From Candidatus Omnitrophota bacterium (GTDB lineage Bacteria; Omnitrophota; Gorgyraeia; Zapsychrales; Fredricksoniimonadaceae), in assembly GCA_015234065.1 (NCBI GenBank), contig JADFWS010000003.1:1-38054 (forward strand): a stretch of 38,054 bases of DNA. Reading direction: 5' to 3'. The position numbers and the translations under genes are program-made. The notes beneath the pieces were generated by a model. That model worked only from the letters and a program-made list of their open reading frames with translations. It ran no database searches and had not been told where the DNA came from. Below, in pieces: positions 15,859 through 22,795 of the stretch. Each line of letters begins with the position of its first letter. Positions within the stretch are counted from its first letter, which is position 1.

Positions 15859-16188
15859 TTAACCCTTTAACGCCTGATCCATGGAATCGTGGATAGCGAC
15901 GATCTTATGCACTTTTGTGATCTCAAGAACGCCCCGGATATCCTTATTGACATTGCAAAGAGATAATTTCCCGTTCACCTTCCGAAGCTTTTGGACCAAC
16001 TCGATCAATGATGCGAGCCCGGAGCTATCCATAAAACTCACGGTTTCAAAATCCAATATCACTTTATTGATTTTTTCGCTGACGATCGGCATGAATACAT
16101 CACGCAGCTGTGCTACATTGTCGGCGTTGATCTCGCCATTCAGCATCAAGATCAGAAAATCATTGTTACGTGTGACTTTTATGTCCAT
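15859..16188 (-). CDS. STAS-domain anti-sigma factor antagonist
   Basis: A 109-residue STAS protein like SpoIIAA/RsbV. The phosphorylatable Ser lies in FMDSSGLASLIE, and LDFETVSFMDSSG is the classical strand-loop. The ATG at 16188 has GGGAGGG upstream, better than the TTG at 16191. With the RsbW-like kinase 15 bases upstream it forms a partner-switch pair that would control a sigma factor or another binding partner. No sigma factor is encoded in the window. It sits between the pore protein and the kinase in the magnetosome region. Confidence 0.9.
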   Translation of the reverse strand: MDIKVTRNNDFLILMLNGEINADNVAQLRDVFMPIVSEKINKVILDFETVSFMDSSGLASLIELVQKLRKVNGKLSLCNVNKDIRGVLEITKVHKIVAIHDSMDQALKG

Positions 16189-16203
16189 CAAGCCCTCCCT
16201 GCC

Positions 16204-16629
16204 TCAGAAGTTCTTTGTCATCCTGATCGTACGGCCATGATCTTCAAATTCCACATGATCCATCGCATTTTGTATCAAAAAGATGCCCCGTCCGCTCATC
16301 TTTTCCAAGTTTTCAGGCAAAATCGGATTGGGGATGCTTGTATAATCAAAGCCCGGCCCCTGATCTGTGACCTCAATAGTCAACTGCCGCTCTTGAGCCT
16401 GAATATCAACCTTAACAACAAGCGCGGCGTTTAATTTATTGCCATGCTTCATGGCATTGATCACTGCTTCCTGAAGCGCCAGTTTAATATCAAAAGACGC
16501 CTTCTGTTCAAACGGCAGGAAACACAATTTTCCCATGACCGCTGCTATAAAAGCCGGAACAAGGCCTATCCTGGACTGAAGCGTTTCTGAAATATGCAAC
16601 GGAATACCTGACATGAAGCACATGGCCAT
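16204..16629 (-). CDS. RsbW/SpoIIAB-like anti-sigma kinase (HATPase_c_2)
   Basis: A 141-residue GHKL-fold kinase. The N box is LALQEAVINAMKHGN, the G1 box DQGPGFD and the G2 box SGRGIFLIQNAMD. This is the anti-sigma/serine kinase type, which phosphorylates the Ser of the STAS partner and binds a sigma factor. Start uncertain: ATGs at 16629, 16623 and 16614 all lack a Shine-Dalgarno. A weak promoter-like pair lies upstream, so this pair may have its own transcript. Confidence 0.9.
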   Translation of the reverse strand: MAMCFMSGIPLHISETLQSRIGLVPAFIAAVMGKLCFLPFEQKASFDIKLALQEAVINAMKHGNKLNAALVVKVDIQAQERQLTIEVTDQGPGFDYTSIPNPILPENLEKMSGRGIFLIQNAMDHVEFEDHGRTIRMTKNF

Positions 16630-16663
16630 AATAAGAATTTATGAATACATTTAAGAATGGCTA

Positions 16664-16691
16664 ATTTTATCAGAAAAGATTTTTTGCGCAA
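16664..16691 (-). promoter_or_regulatory. Weak candidate promoter for the kinase/STAS pair
   Basis: On the minus strand TTGCGC (16686-16691), a 16-base spacer and TAAAAT (16664-16669) lie in the AT-rich 150-base gap before the kinase gene. The match is modest and AT-rich sequence gives such hits by chance. Confidence 0.35.
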
Positions 16692-16779
16692 ATTATTTGT
16701 TTCAGGTGATAAAACAGTTTTAATATTACGCATAATAGTGGGGCATTTGATGCGGCCGAAACGTACTTACAGGCACCAA

Positions 16780-16932
16780 TTAATGGCAGTTTCCTTTAGA
16801 CTTCGCGCCACACGACCCTTTATCTCCACTGCAACTGGAACATCCGTCACCCTGCTTGAGCGCTTTTTTCATATACCCGGCCAATGCTGCGATCGCGGCC
16901 CCGAATATAGCAAATACGACAAGAATTTCCAT
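16780..16932 (-). CDS. Cys-rich membrane peptide of the FeoB-associated type
   Basis: A 50-residue gene: ATG at 16932, TAA at 16780-16782, with GGGA nine bases upstream. One membrane helix (about 3-20) is followed by basic KKALKQ and a Cys cluster, CSSCSGDKGSC, ending in CH. Layout and Cys pattern resemble the FeoB-associated Cys-rich membrane protein family, small proteins often encoded beside the ferrous-iron transporter FeoB. No feoB lies in this window. It sits after two CDF genes, so an iron-related role in the magnetosome membrane is plausible but inferred. Confidence 0.72.
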   Translation of the reverse strand: MEILVVFAIFGAAIAALAGYMKKALKQGDGCSSCSGDKGSCGAKSKGNCH

Positions 16933-17048
16933 AATATTCCCTTCTTGATAATGTCTAAAACGTAAATATTAAACACGAGCGAACCTTATGTCCGCCCGCA
17001 ATAATCTAACATATTAGTCTATGCGACAGGGGAAACCATACGAAAATA

Positions 17049-17951
17049 TTACGCAGGGTCAATAAAGAAATCAATGTCACTTATTAACGGGAGATCCCGA
17101 AAAAGCGCCTGCTTCATGGCATCTGTAAACACGGCAGTATCTGCAATCGTTCCTTTGGAAGAACCGCGCAGGCTAATACCAACCCAGAATTTTTTCCCAA
17201 CCCTTTTAAATTTAATATGTTCCGGCCAGAAATCCGGGCGAATACGCGTAATAACATTACGGATATGCAGAATAAAGCCCGCATCCGGGGCCTGGTCCAG
17301 AATATTCTGTACGCTCATGACCCAATGCTTTAACGCGTCTTTAATGATCGCAACCCCGACGACAAGCGCCGCCAGCCTGTCGCATACGGCAAAATCCGGG
17401 CCAAACTGGGACAAAATAATGCCGCCAATGACCGCACTCGAAGAAATAACATCTGCCCCGGCATGTGCCCCGTTCGCGATCAGCGCCGGACTCTCCAATC
17501 TGCGACCGGCACAAAAATTATAGCGCTGCATCATATATGTCAGAAAAACAGATGTCATGGCCACCGGCAATACCATGATATCTGGCTGAACAAAATCACG
17601 CCGAAGAATAGCCAGAAGGCTGGACAGGGAAATAAATGCCCCCACTCCGATAAGAACGCTAAACGCAATAAGCGTCACCAGAAATTCAAGCCGGGCATAT
17701 CCATACGGGAACCGTGCATCCTGCGGACGGTTAGAGAATGAAAGCGTCACCATGATGGCAATGCTTGTTACCACACACACAATGGACTGAATGCCATCCG
17801 CCAGCATACCGGAACTGTTCGCAAGAACACCCCCCGCAAGCTTGATCACGACGAGAATGGCATTTCCTACAACAGTCCATGCCAGAACCTTTTTAGAACA
17901 CGCCACGCAAGCTTCTGCACTGGGACATGATTGAGCACGTGCTTTTGTCAT
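17049..17951 (-). CDS. CDF-family transporter with altered metal site
   Basis: A 300-residue CDF protein with six helices, a short C-terminal domain and an N-terminal Cys cluster (CPSAEACVAC). Helix 2 reads LADGIQSIVCV, so the metal-binding H/D-x-x-x-D pattern is Q and C; helix 5 keeps H and D in GAHAGADVISS. The NRPQDARFPYGYARLEF loop and the CAGRRLESPALIANG region place it with MamB/MamM proteins. Loss of the helix-2 Asp implies changed specificity or loss of transport. The start overlaps the upstream CDF gene as ATGA, so the two may act as a heterodimer. Confidence 0.88.
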   Translation of the reverse strand: MTKARAQSCPSAEACVACSKKVLAWTVVGNAILVVIKLAGGVLANSSGMLADGIQSIVCVVTSIAIMVTLSFSNRPQDARFPYGYARLEFLVTLIAFSVLIGVGAFISLSSLLAILRRDFVQPDIMVLPVAMTSVFLTYMMQRYNFCAGRRLESPALIANGAHAGADVISSSAVIGGIILSQFGPDFAVCDRLAALVVGVAIIKDALKHWVMSVQNILDQAPDAGFILHIRNVITRIRPDFWPEHIKFKRVGKKFWVGISLRGSSKGTIADTAVFTDAMKQALFRDLPLISDIDFFIDPA

Positions 17952-18844
17952 TGTTCGACCATGGGTTTCATCCCCACAAAAATCTCATGGGGTTTTAAAA
18001 ACTTTATTCTTAACGCTTCTTTGATCCTTGCAATAATCTTCTTGGCTTCTGATACCGGCATATCCTTGATCACCGTCAGAATGAGCACAATCTCATACAC
18101 ATGCCCCACTTTGTTCACGCGCAACGCTTCAAGTTCTGCGCCCCGTCCTGCCTGACGCACATGCCGTTCAACAGTACTGATGATCTCCTTATCGCACGAT
18201 GCATCCATAAGCCCGTTAAATGCTCTGTATAGAAACCACACACTGTACGCCACAATAAACACTGCCGCAAAGATCGCGCATGCATAATCAAGGATATACG
18301 CCCCCATCCTTGCCACCACCACCACGACCGCGGTCACGACTGAGAGGATAAAATTTGTTTCAAGGATGAACATGATGTCATGCGCATCTGTCTCACGAAC
18401 AGCAGCAACCTTATTACCAACGATCCCCATAAAAACAAGACTGACGACTGCCGTGCCAAGCGCGATCCATGCCCCCAGAAGTTCCGGCGGATACAGCGTA
18501 TGGAAAAAAACCATGTGACCGGTTGAAAAGATCATCTCCCCTGTAGCCAGCGCAATGATTGCCGATACGCCAAAGAGAACCATGTATTCAAGCTTTCCCT
18601 GGGTAAAAAGCATTTCCCGGCGCCCTGGCCGCACCGACGGATGCGCAACCGCGATCCGCATCAATGTCGCCACTGCGATCAAAATACCGAACAGGGCAAA
18701 AATACCGGCGACGAGCAGGCTTTTCGATGCACTCATAACGCCAAAAACAGTTTTAACAATAAAATCCAACATAAAGAAATAAAGAAGCGCGTACGCAAAA
18801 CGCTCTTTGTTTTCTTTAGCAATATCCAACTTGAATTTCTTCAT
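17948..18844 (-). CDS. Degenerate CDF-like protein without metal site
   Basis: A 298-residue protein from the ATG at 18844, two bases after the stop of the previous gene. It has the CDF layout: six helices, a GKLEYMVLFG segment after helix 2 (PYGYGKIEF in true members), and a C-terminal domain with LRVNKVGHVYEIVLILTVIKD. The expected helix-2 site reads VAGIFALFGI and the helix-5 site ILETNFILS, with no Asp or His pairs. It is probably a non-transporting partner, comparable in principle to pseudo-enzymes, for the next gene product. The N-terminal Cys pair is also missing. Confidence 0.78.
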   Translation of the reverse strand: MKKFKLDIAKENKERFAYALLYFFMLDFIVKTVFGVMSASKSLLVAGIFALFGILIAVATLMRIAVAHPSVRPGRREMLFTQGKLEYMVLFGVSAIIALATGEMIFSTGHMVFFHTLYPPELLGAWIALGTAVVSLVFMGIVGNKVAAVRETDAHDIMFILETNFILSVVTAVVVVVARMGAYILDYACAIFAAVFIVAYSVWFLYRAFNGLMDASCDKEIISTVERHVRQAGRGAELEALRVNKVGHVYEIVLILTVIKDMPVSEAKKIIARIKEALRIKFLKPHEIFVGMKPMVEQ

Positions 18845-18846
18845 TC

Positions 18847-19671
18847 TTACTTTGCCCCTGTTGTAAGCCCCTGGATCAAATGGCAATTAGAACAGACACC
18901 CCGATAGTTATGCGGCATCTGCGCCGTGATCGGAATAGCGATATCAGGATTAACAACATGACAGCGCTCACATACACCCCGATACTCATGCGGCATGACC
19001 GCATCACGAAATATCATCGGCGCGCCATTGGCTTGCCCTGCCATCGGCTGCGTAAAAGCCACGTTTTGAATGCCCGCTCCCTGCGCCTGACTGTTCATGG
19101 TAATATTCGCACCGCAACGAGGGCAGCGTGAAAATCCGTTTGCACCGGCATTTTGATCAATATAGGAATGATTACAGCGCGGACAGCGAATCCCACTATA
19201 AACCGGCCGCTGAAACGCGACCTGTTGTACGCCAACCGCACAACCGGGCCTGAACGCTACTTGTTGAGCCCCATTAATACCTTGAGGAAAGCATTGGGCA
19301 ACGCTTGGACATGTCGCGCAATTCGGATTTGTTAAAGCCACCTGCTGGGCTGATCCTGCGGCCCCTGGGAAACAATTCGTTACCGTCGGGCACGTAGCGC
19401 AGCCTGGTGGCACATAAGCTGCCTGCAAAGCTCCGCCCAGAACAACAGTTTCCTGCCCGGGCTGAAATGCCACCTGCTGGGCCCCCTGAACCATAACGCC
19501 ATGAACTTGATCCGGCATCGGAATCGGCTTCTTTGCACTACTAAAAACTGCAACGCAAAAGAACGTGGCCAGCCCAAGAATGATAGTTCCAATGATCCAT
19601 AAACTCTTGGAGCTCAAGTTCACACACGACCCGTATTCCCACGCCTCATTTTTCTTTTTTTCACTGCTCAT
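18847..19671 (-). CDS. Membrane-anchored protein with Cys repeats, one ribbon and two magnetochromes
   Basis: A 274-residue protein. Anchor helix 24-44; then a repeat region with CATCPTVTNCFP (91-102) and CATCPSVAQCFP (118-129); a four-Cys ribbon (C163, C166, C183, C186); and two magnetochromes, PHEYRGVCERCH (ends 238) and PHNYRGVCSNCH (ends 264). The motif QQVAF occurs at 65-69, 136-140 and 149-153, with variants QQVAL (109-113) and NVAF (203-206). Heme sites and a single anchor place everything after the helix in the lumen or periplasm. It looks like an electron carrier with extra metal sites. AGGGC precedes the ATG. Confidence 0.83.
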   Translation of the reverse strand: MSSEKKKNEAWEYGSCVNLSSKSLWIIGTIILGLATFFCVAVFSSAKKPIPMPDQVHGVMVQGAQQVAFQPGQETVVLGGALQAAYVPPGCATCPTVTNCFPGAAGSAQQVALTNPNCATCPSVAQCFPQGINGAQQVAFRPGCAVGVQQVAFQRPVYSGIRCPRCNHSYIDQNAGANGFSRCPRCGANITMNSQAQGAGIQNVAFTQPMAGQANGAPMIFRDAVMPHEYRGVCERCHVVNPDIAIPITAQMPHNYRGVCSNCHLIQGLTTGAK

Positions 19672-19683
19672 AATAATGCCCTT

Positions 19684-20112
19684 TCATGGCCTTGTTCCTA
19701 CAACAATATAAACCGAAACCGGCTGCCCCTGTCGGTCGACTGTGAGCGCAACCTTCTGATTTTCCTGCGCCGCCTGAATCAAGCCCTGCAACTCATCCGA
19801 ACTTGTAATACTGACCCCGTTCCAACGTCGGATCACATCTCCGACCTGAATACCCGCCACCTGCGCCGGAGAGTCAATGAACGTTCGCGCCACAAGAACA
19901 CCGCTCGAAGACGGAACGCTGAATTGCCGCTGAACATCCGAGGTCAGATCAATCGTCTCGGCCCCGATCCACACCTTTGTTTTCATAGCGTTAAAGTACA
20001 TGGGGATCAATTTCAAATAAATGATAAAGACCGCGGACATAAACAACAGGACCAGAACAACAATCCCCCGCCCTTTATATGCTGAACTCGCGCGTTGCAC
20101 AGGTTTAAACAT
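19684..20112 (-). CDS. Membrane-anchored PDZ protein in operon 2
   Basis: A 142-residue protein: basic N terminus, membrane helix (about 17-37), and one PDZ domain (about 47-140) opening WIGAETIDL and containing AGIQVGDVIRRWNGVSI. It belongs to the same PDZ subgroup as those of MamE, the MamP-like protein and the 11038-11631 gene product. The start lies within the end of the polyferredoxin gene (8-base overlap). A docking role for neighbouring lumenal proteins is likely. Confidence 0.85.
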   Translation of the reverse strand: MFKPVQRASSAYKGRGIVVLVLLFMSAVFIIYLKLIPMYFNAMKTKVWIGAETIDLTSDVQRQFSVPSSSGVLVARTFIDSPAQVAGIQVGDVIRRWNGVSITSSDELQGLIQAAQENQKVALTVDRQGQPVSVYIVVGTRP

Positions 20113-20968
20113 CTTTAGGCCTATCTTTAAAAGCTTCCTTTATCGGATCTCCCGGCCCTATCTGAACACGAACATTCTCACACTTCAAACACTTGAAACA
20201 TCGGACACAGGTTGCTGCGCCGGTGTTATCACTGATATTGATATCCACCGGGCAAACGTCCCGGCACTTTTGGCAGTCTTTACAACCATGCGTATCCACC
20301 TTCAACTGAAGGATACTGTACTTGTTAAAAAATCCGAATATTGCACCGAGCGGGCAGGCTAATGTACAAAACGGCCTTTTTGCCACCATAAAAAGTCCGA
20401 TGAACGCAAACGCGATCAAAATTTTAATAATAAACAGTAGTCCCAACGTCTGCGTTGATACCGCAGGCTCTCCGTACACCGGAATAATCGGATTCCATGT
20501 CACCCACGGGATCGCGGCCTGAAATGTCCCCATGGGACACACTTTAGAAAACCATGTTTCCTGGGTGATCAGCGGGAATAAAACAACCAAAAAGAACAAT
20601 ATGAAATATCTCAAATTTGACAACTTTTCAGGAATCCGGATCTTAATGCTTTTGACCTTATACAACAGGTCCTGAAGAAGCCCGAACGGACACACCCACC
20701 CGCAAGCAAGGCTGCCCACCAGAATACCGATCGTCGCAAGATACGCTGTCACCATGTACGGAAACTTCCGGATGGTCATAAAATGCTGGACCGTACCGAT
20801 TGGGCATGAAAAGAATGCCGACGGACAACTGTGGCAATTCAAAACCGGCACGCAAATACTTTTAAGGTCGCCCTGATACACCTGCTTTGTCTTAAAGAAT
20901 CCCACATACGCGTTCATCAAAAGCGCCGAACACCACTGAACCGTAAGTCGTATGCCTTGAAGATCCAT
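20105..20968 (-). CDS. NapH/CcoG-like membrane polyferredoxin
   Basis: A 287-residue protein of the NapH/NosR-C-terminal type. Several membrane helices carry conserved Cys loops: CHSCPSAFFSCPIG, CGWVCPFGLLQD, CPMGTFQ and CTLACPLGA. The C-terminal cytosolic part has two ferredoxin-type [4Fe-4S] sites, CKDCQKCRDVCPV and CVRCFKCLKCENV, the latter lacking the usual terminal CP. Such proteins pass electrons across the membrane between the quinone or ferredoxin pool and periplasmic carriers. Here the acceptors could be the magnetochrome proteins. GGAGTAGGGA precedes the ATG; the CXXC peptide gene ends three bases before it. Confidence 0.9.
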   Translation of the reverse strand: MDLQGIRLTVQWCSALLMNAYVGFFKTKQVYQGDLKSICVPVLNCHSCPSAFFSCPIGTVQHFMTIRKFPYMVTAYLATIGILVGSLACGWVCPFGLLQDLLYKVKSIKIRIPEKLSNLRYFILFFLVVLFPLITQETWFSKVCPMGTFQAAIPWVTWNPIIPVYGEPAVSTQTLGLLFIIKILIAFAFIGLFMVAKRPFCTLACPLGAIFGFFNKYSILQLKVDTHGCKDCQKCRDVCPVDINISDNTGAATCVRCFKCLKCENVRVQIGPGDPIKEAFKDRPKDV

Positions 20969-20971
20969 TCC

Positions 20972-21106
20972 CTACTCCAGTCCTATACACGCCATGCACA
21001 TGGTGGCGCCATTATTCTGTATTTCCAACGGCTCATTATTCGTATCGCCGATCAGAAAGAAAACAAACGTCAAAAAGAAGACACCTGTAACTGCTATTTT
21101 TTTCAT
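20972..21106 (-). CDS. CXXC peptide, CD1871A-family-like
   Basis: A 44-residue gene: ATG at 21106, TAG at 20972-20974, GGAGT upstream. A signal-anchor-like hydrophobic stretch (about 5-20) is followed by a polar tail ending CMACIGLE. The terminal CxxCIG pattern is typical of the small CD1871A-family CXXC proteins, which are often encoded directly before NapH-like 4Fe-4S proteins, exactly as here. Function unknown; a redox partner of the polyferredoxin is the natural guess. Confidence 0.78.
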   Translation of the reverse strand: MKKIAVTGVFFLTFVFFLIGDTNNEPLEIQNNGATMCMACIGLE

Positions 21107-21125
21107 TATGTACTCCGGACACTCT

Positions 21126-21482
21126 TTACTGCGTTTCTATCCAGGTCATTGGCCTCCCACAATGCGGGCACAACGGAAATCCACCTTTGCCGCACGCAGG
21201 ACAAACAAAAATTCCTCTGTATCCGTTCCAAAACATCGCGACTTTACATGTCGGGCATAACGGGATCCCCTTGGTGCCGCATATAGGACACACGCTATAG
21301 ACATTATGCGCAATAACTTTCATGACCACATTGCCTGCAATAAGTGAACGCACCTGAAGGGTTTTATATTTCCCGACAGAATACGCACCGTACCCGGCCA
21401 CGAACACCATGAAGATCACGCCCATAATCAACAGCCTGATCCGGTCCTGTTCGTGAATGTTCGTTTGGTCGTTAATACTCAC
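21126..21482 (-). CDS. Membrane-anchored double Cys-ribbon protein
   Basis: A 118-residue protein starting with GTG at 21482, whose GTGA overlaps the upstream stop. One membrane helix (about 17-37), then two tandem ribbons: CPICGTKGIPLCPTC and CPACGKGGFPLCPHC. The two units are near copies, spaced by a hydrophobic strand (MFWNGYRGIF). The single helix may place the ribbons outside the cytosol, as for the magnetochrome proteins nearby. Zinc or iron could be bound; iron-binding rubredoxin-like knuckles cannot be excluded. Confidence 0.8.
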   Translation of the reverse strand: MSINDQTNIHEQDRIRLLIMGVIFMVFVAGYGAYSVGKYKTLQVRSLIAGNVVMKVIAHNVYSVCPICGTKGIPLCPTCKVAMFWNGYRGIFVCPACGKGGFPLCPHCGRPMTWIETQ

Positions 21483-22183
21483 AGCACCTTTACCTTTGGT
21501 TTCACGCCGCCCGCCGGAGCCGGCGCTGTCACCGCCGTTACTTCATGCATGGCCCCGCCGCATTTGGGGCATTTGTCCGGGATCACCTTGCCGGCGCTCT
21601 TTTCCGAAATGCGATACTGGCAATCGAAACAAATATAATATTTGCCCTGAACGACCCGTCCGAGGTTGGCCTGCGTATCAAAAGAATTGCAGGCCACGGC
21701 CTTTTTGCTTCCCGTAATACCAAAATGCGCCGGAACATTCTCCGCGGTCAGTTTGGTCAGCGCATCCGGATAATCCTGAAGCGCCTGCCAGGCCGTCCCG
21801 TGAATGTCCGTATACACATCAATACGTGCCTGATCAAAAATACGGAAAGGCTCAAAGCCGACATTGTTCCCCAAGACCACATCCACGCCAAGATCAACCA
21901 ACATTTGCGCCGAGCGCAATCCCGCGGCATGCTGAGCATCCATATATTTATTTGGAACAGCTTTCCATGTTCTTCTGGCACGGTCGCAAATGATATAGTA
22001 CGGCGCGCGCCCAAAAAGATAGGAAACAGGGCTCGTAATATCTTGCCCAGTCGCGGCAATAGCCACCAGAACAGCCTTTCTTCCGCTTAAAACAAGCGGA
22101 TTATCCATTTCATACCATGCACGGCCGGCTACAAGGCCAAGTGCGCACAAAAGAACCAGTAGAAAGGCTGATCTCTTCTTCAT
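21479..22183 (-). CDS. Exported NifX-like domain protein with C-terminal Cys ribbon
   Basis: A 234-residue protein. N-terminal signal or anchor helix (4-22), NifX/NafY-like domain (about 36-150: VLVAIAATG start, SPVSYLFGRAPYYIICD core, DLGVDVVLGNNVG and YTDIHGTAWQAL end), then a four-Cys ribbon (C185, C188, C205, C208). The core FGRAPYY is shared exactly with the C-terminal domain of the CDF fusion at 26226-27380. NifX-type domains bind Fe-S or FeMo-cofactor precursors in nitrogenase assembly; no nitrogenase gene is near, so an iron or cluster carrier for the magnetosome is suggested. The start overlaps the HTH stop as ATGA. Confidence 0.82.
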   Translation of the reverse strand: MKKRSAFLLVLLCALGLVAGRAWYEMDNPLVLSGRKAVLVAIAATGQDITSPVSYLFGRAPYYIICDRARRTWKAVPNKYMDAQHAAGLRSAQMLVDLGVDVVLGNNVGFEPFRIFDQARIDVYTDIHGTAWQALQDYPDALTKLTAENVPAHFGITGSKKAVACNSFDTQANLGRVVQGKYYICFDCQYRISEKSAGKVIPDKCPKCGGAMHEVTAVTAPAPAGGVKPKVKVL

Positions 22184-22641
22184 TTCCTGGGACGCCTCTG
22201 TTTCACGTCACCAGAGTCAATAACTTCTGTATTCCCGTGCTCAAAATGTATCTTTTTGTAATACTCACAAGAAAGGCAGGATGTCTTGCAGAATATCTTC
22301 TGATGCGCCACATGCTCGCGCAGGGCATAACACTTTTTGGTGTCCGAGAGAAAAACCACGCACAGCTTGCAATTATGAACGCCATTCATCTTCGGCGTCT
22401 GATGATACTCCCAGCACCTGAGAAAATCCGATTGCGATATGAGTTTTTCCGATTTAAACGCATCGATCCCGATCTTGTAGGTCTTGATAAATGCGATAAG
22501 GTCCGCCCGATGGATCCGGCGATGCCCTCCAGGCGTTTTTGTGCTTTTAAGGATCCCCTGCTTGGCCCAATTAATGACTGAAAATCTTGTGACACTACAA
22601 AGTTTGGCCGCATCCACGGTCGAATAATATTCCTTCATCAT
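22180..22641 (-). CDS. Excisionase-fold HTH regulator with Cys cluster, heading operon 2
   Basis: A 153-residue protein from the ATG at 22641, behind GGGAGGG. The N-terminal winged helix (YYSTVDAAKLCSVTRFSVIN, then GGHRRIHR) is paralogous to the regulator at 13482-13853. The C-terminal half holds six Cys: CKLC, a single C, then CKTSCLSC. This could bind an Fe-S cluster, iron or zinc, so redox or iron sensing is a reasonable hypothesis. It heads operon 2, and repeats and a palindrome in its promoter may be its own binding sites. Confidence 0.82.
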   Translation of the reverse strand: MMKEYYSTVDAAKLCSVTRFSVINWAKQGILKSTKTPGGHRRIHRADLIAFIKTYKIGIDAFKSEKLISQSDFLRCWEYHQTPKMNGVHNCKLCVVFLSDTKKCYALREHVAHQKIFCKTSCLSCEYYKKIHFEHGNTEVIDSGDVKQRRPRK

Positions 22642-22659
22642 GCACCCTCCCAAGGCAAC

Positions 22660-22698
22660 TCAACATATTATACTAATTCAACATATTCTACATTGTAG
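22660..22698 (-). promoter_or_regulatory. Promoter and operator region of magnetosome operon 2
   Basis: The -10 box TATAAT lies at 22667-22672 on the minus strand, leaving about 20 leader bases before the ATG at 22641. At the -35 position there is no good hexamer but a perfect 11-base palindrome, CTACATTGTAG (22688-22698). Two direct repeats of TCAACATATT occur at 22660-22669 and 22678-22687, 18 bases apart. A missing -35 box replaced by symmetric sites suggests an activator-dependent promoter. Confidence 0.65.
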
Positions 22699-22795
22699 GC
22701 CAAAAAAAATCAGTCCCCGTCGGAACTTTAATTCTTGAAGCCACGCGATCCGTGGTCATCAATTGTTTTGGATTCTAACAAAATGCACAGCAAAG

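Noticed and set aside
22741-22755. CCACG-N5-CGTGG hairpin as terminator of the arsenic operon
   Set aside because: The stem is only five pairs and no T tract follows on the minus strand.
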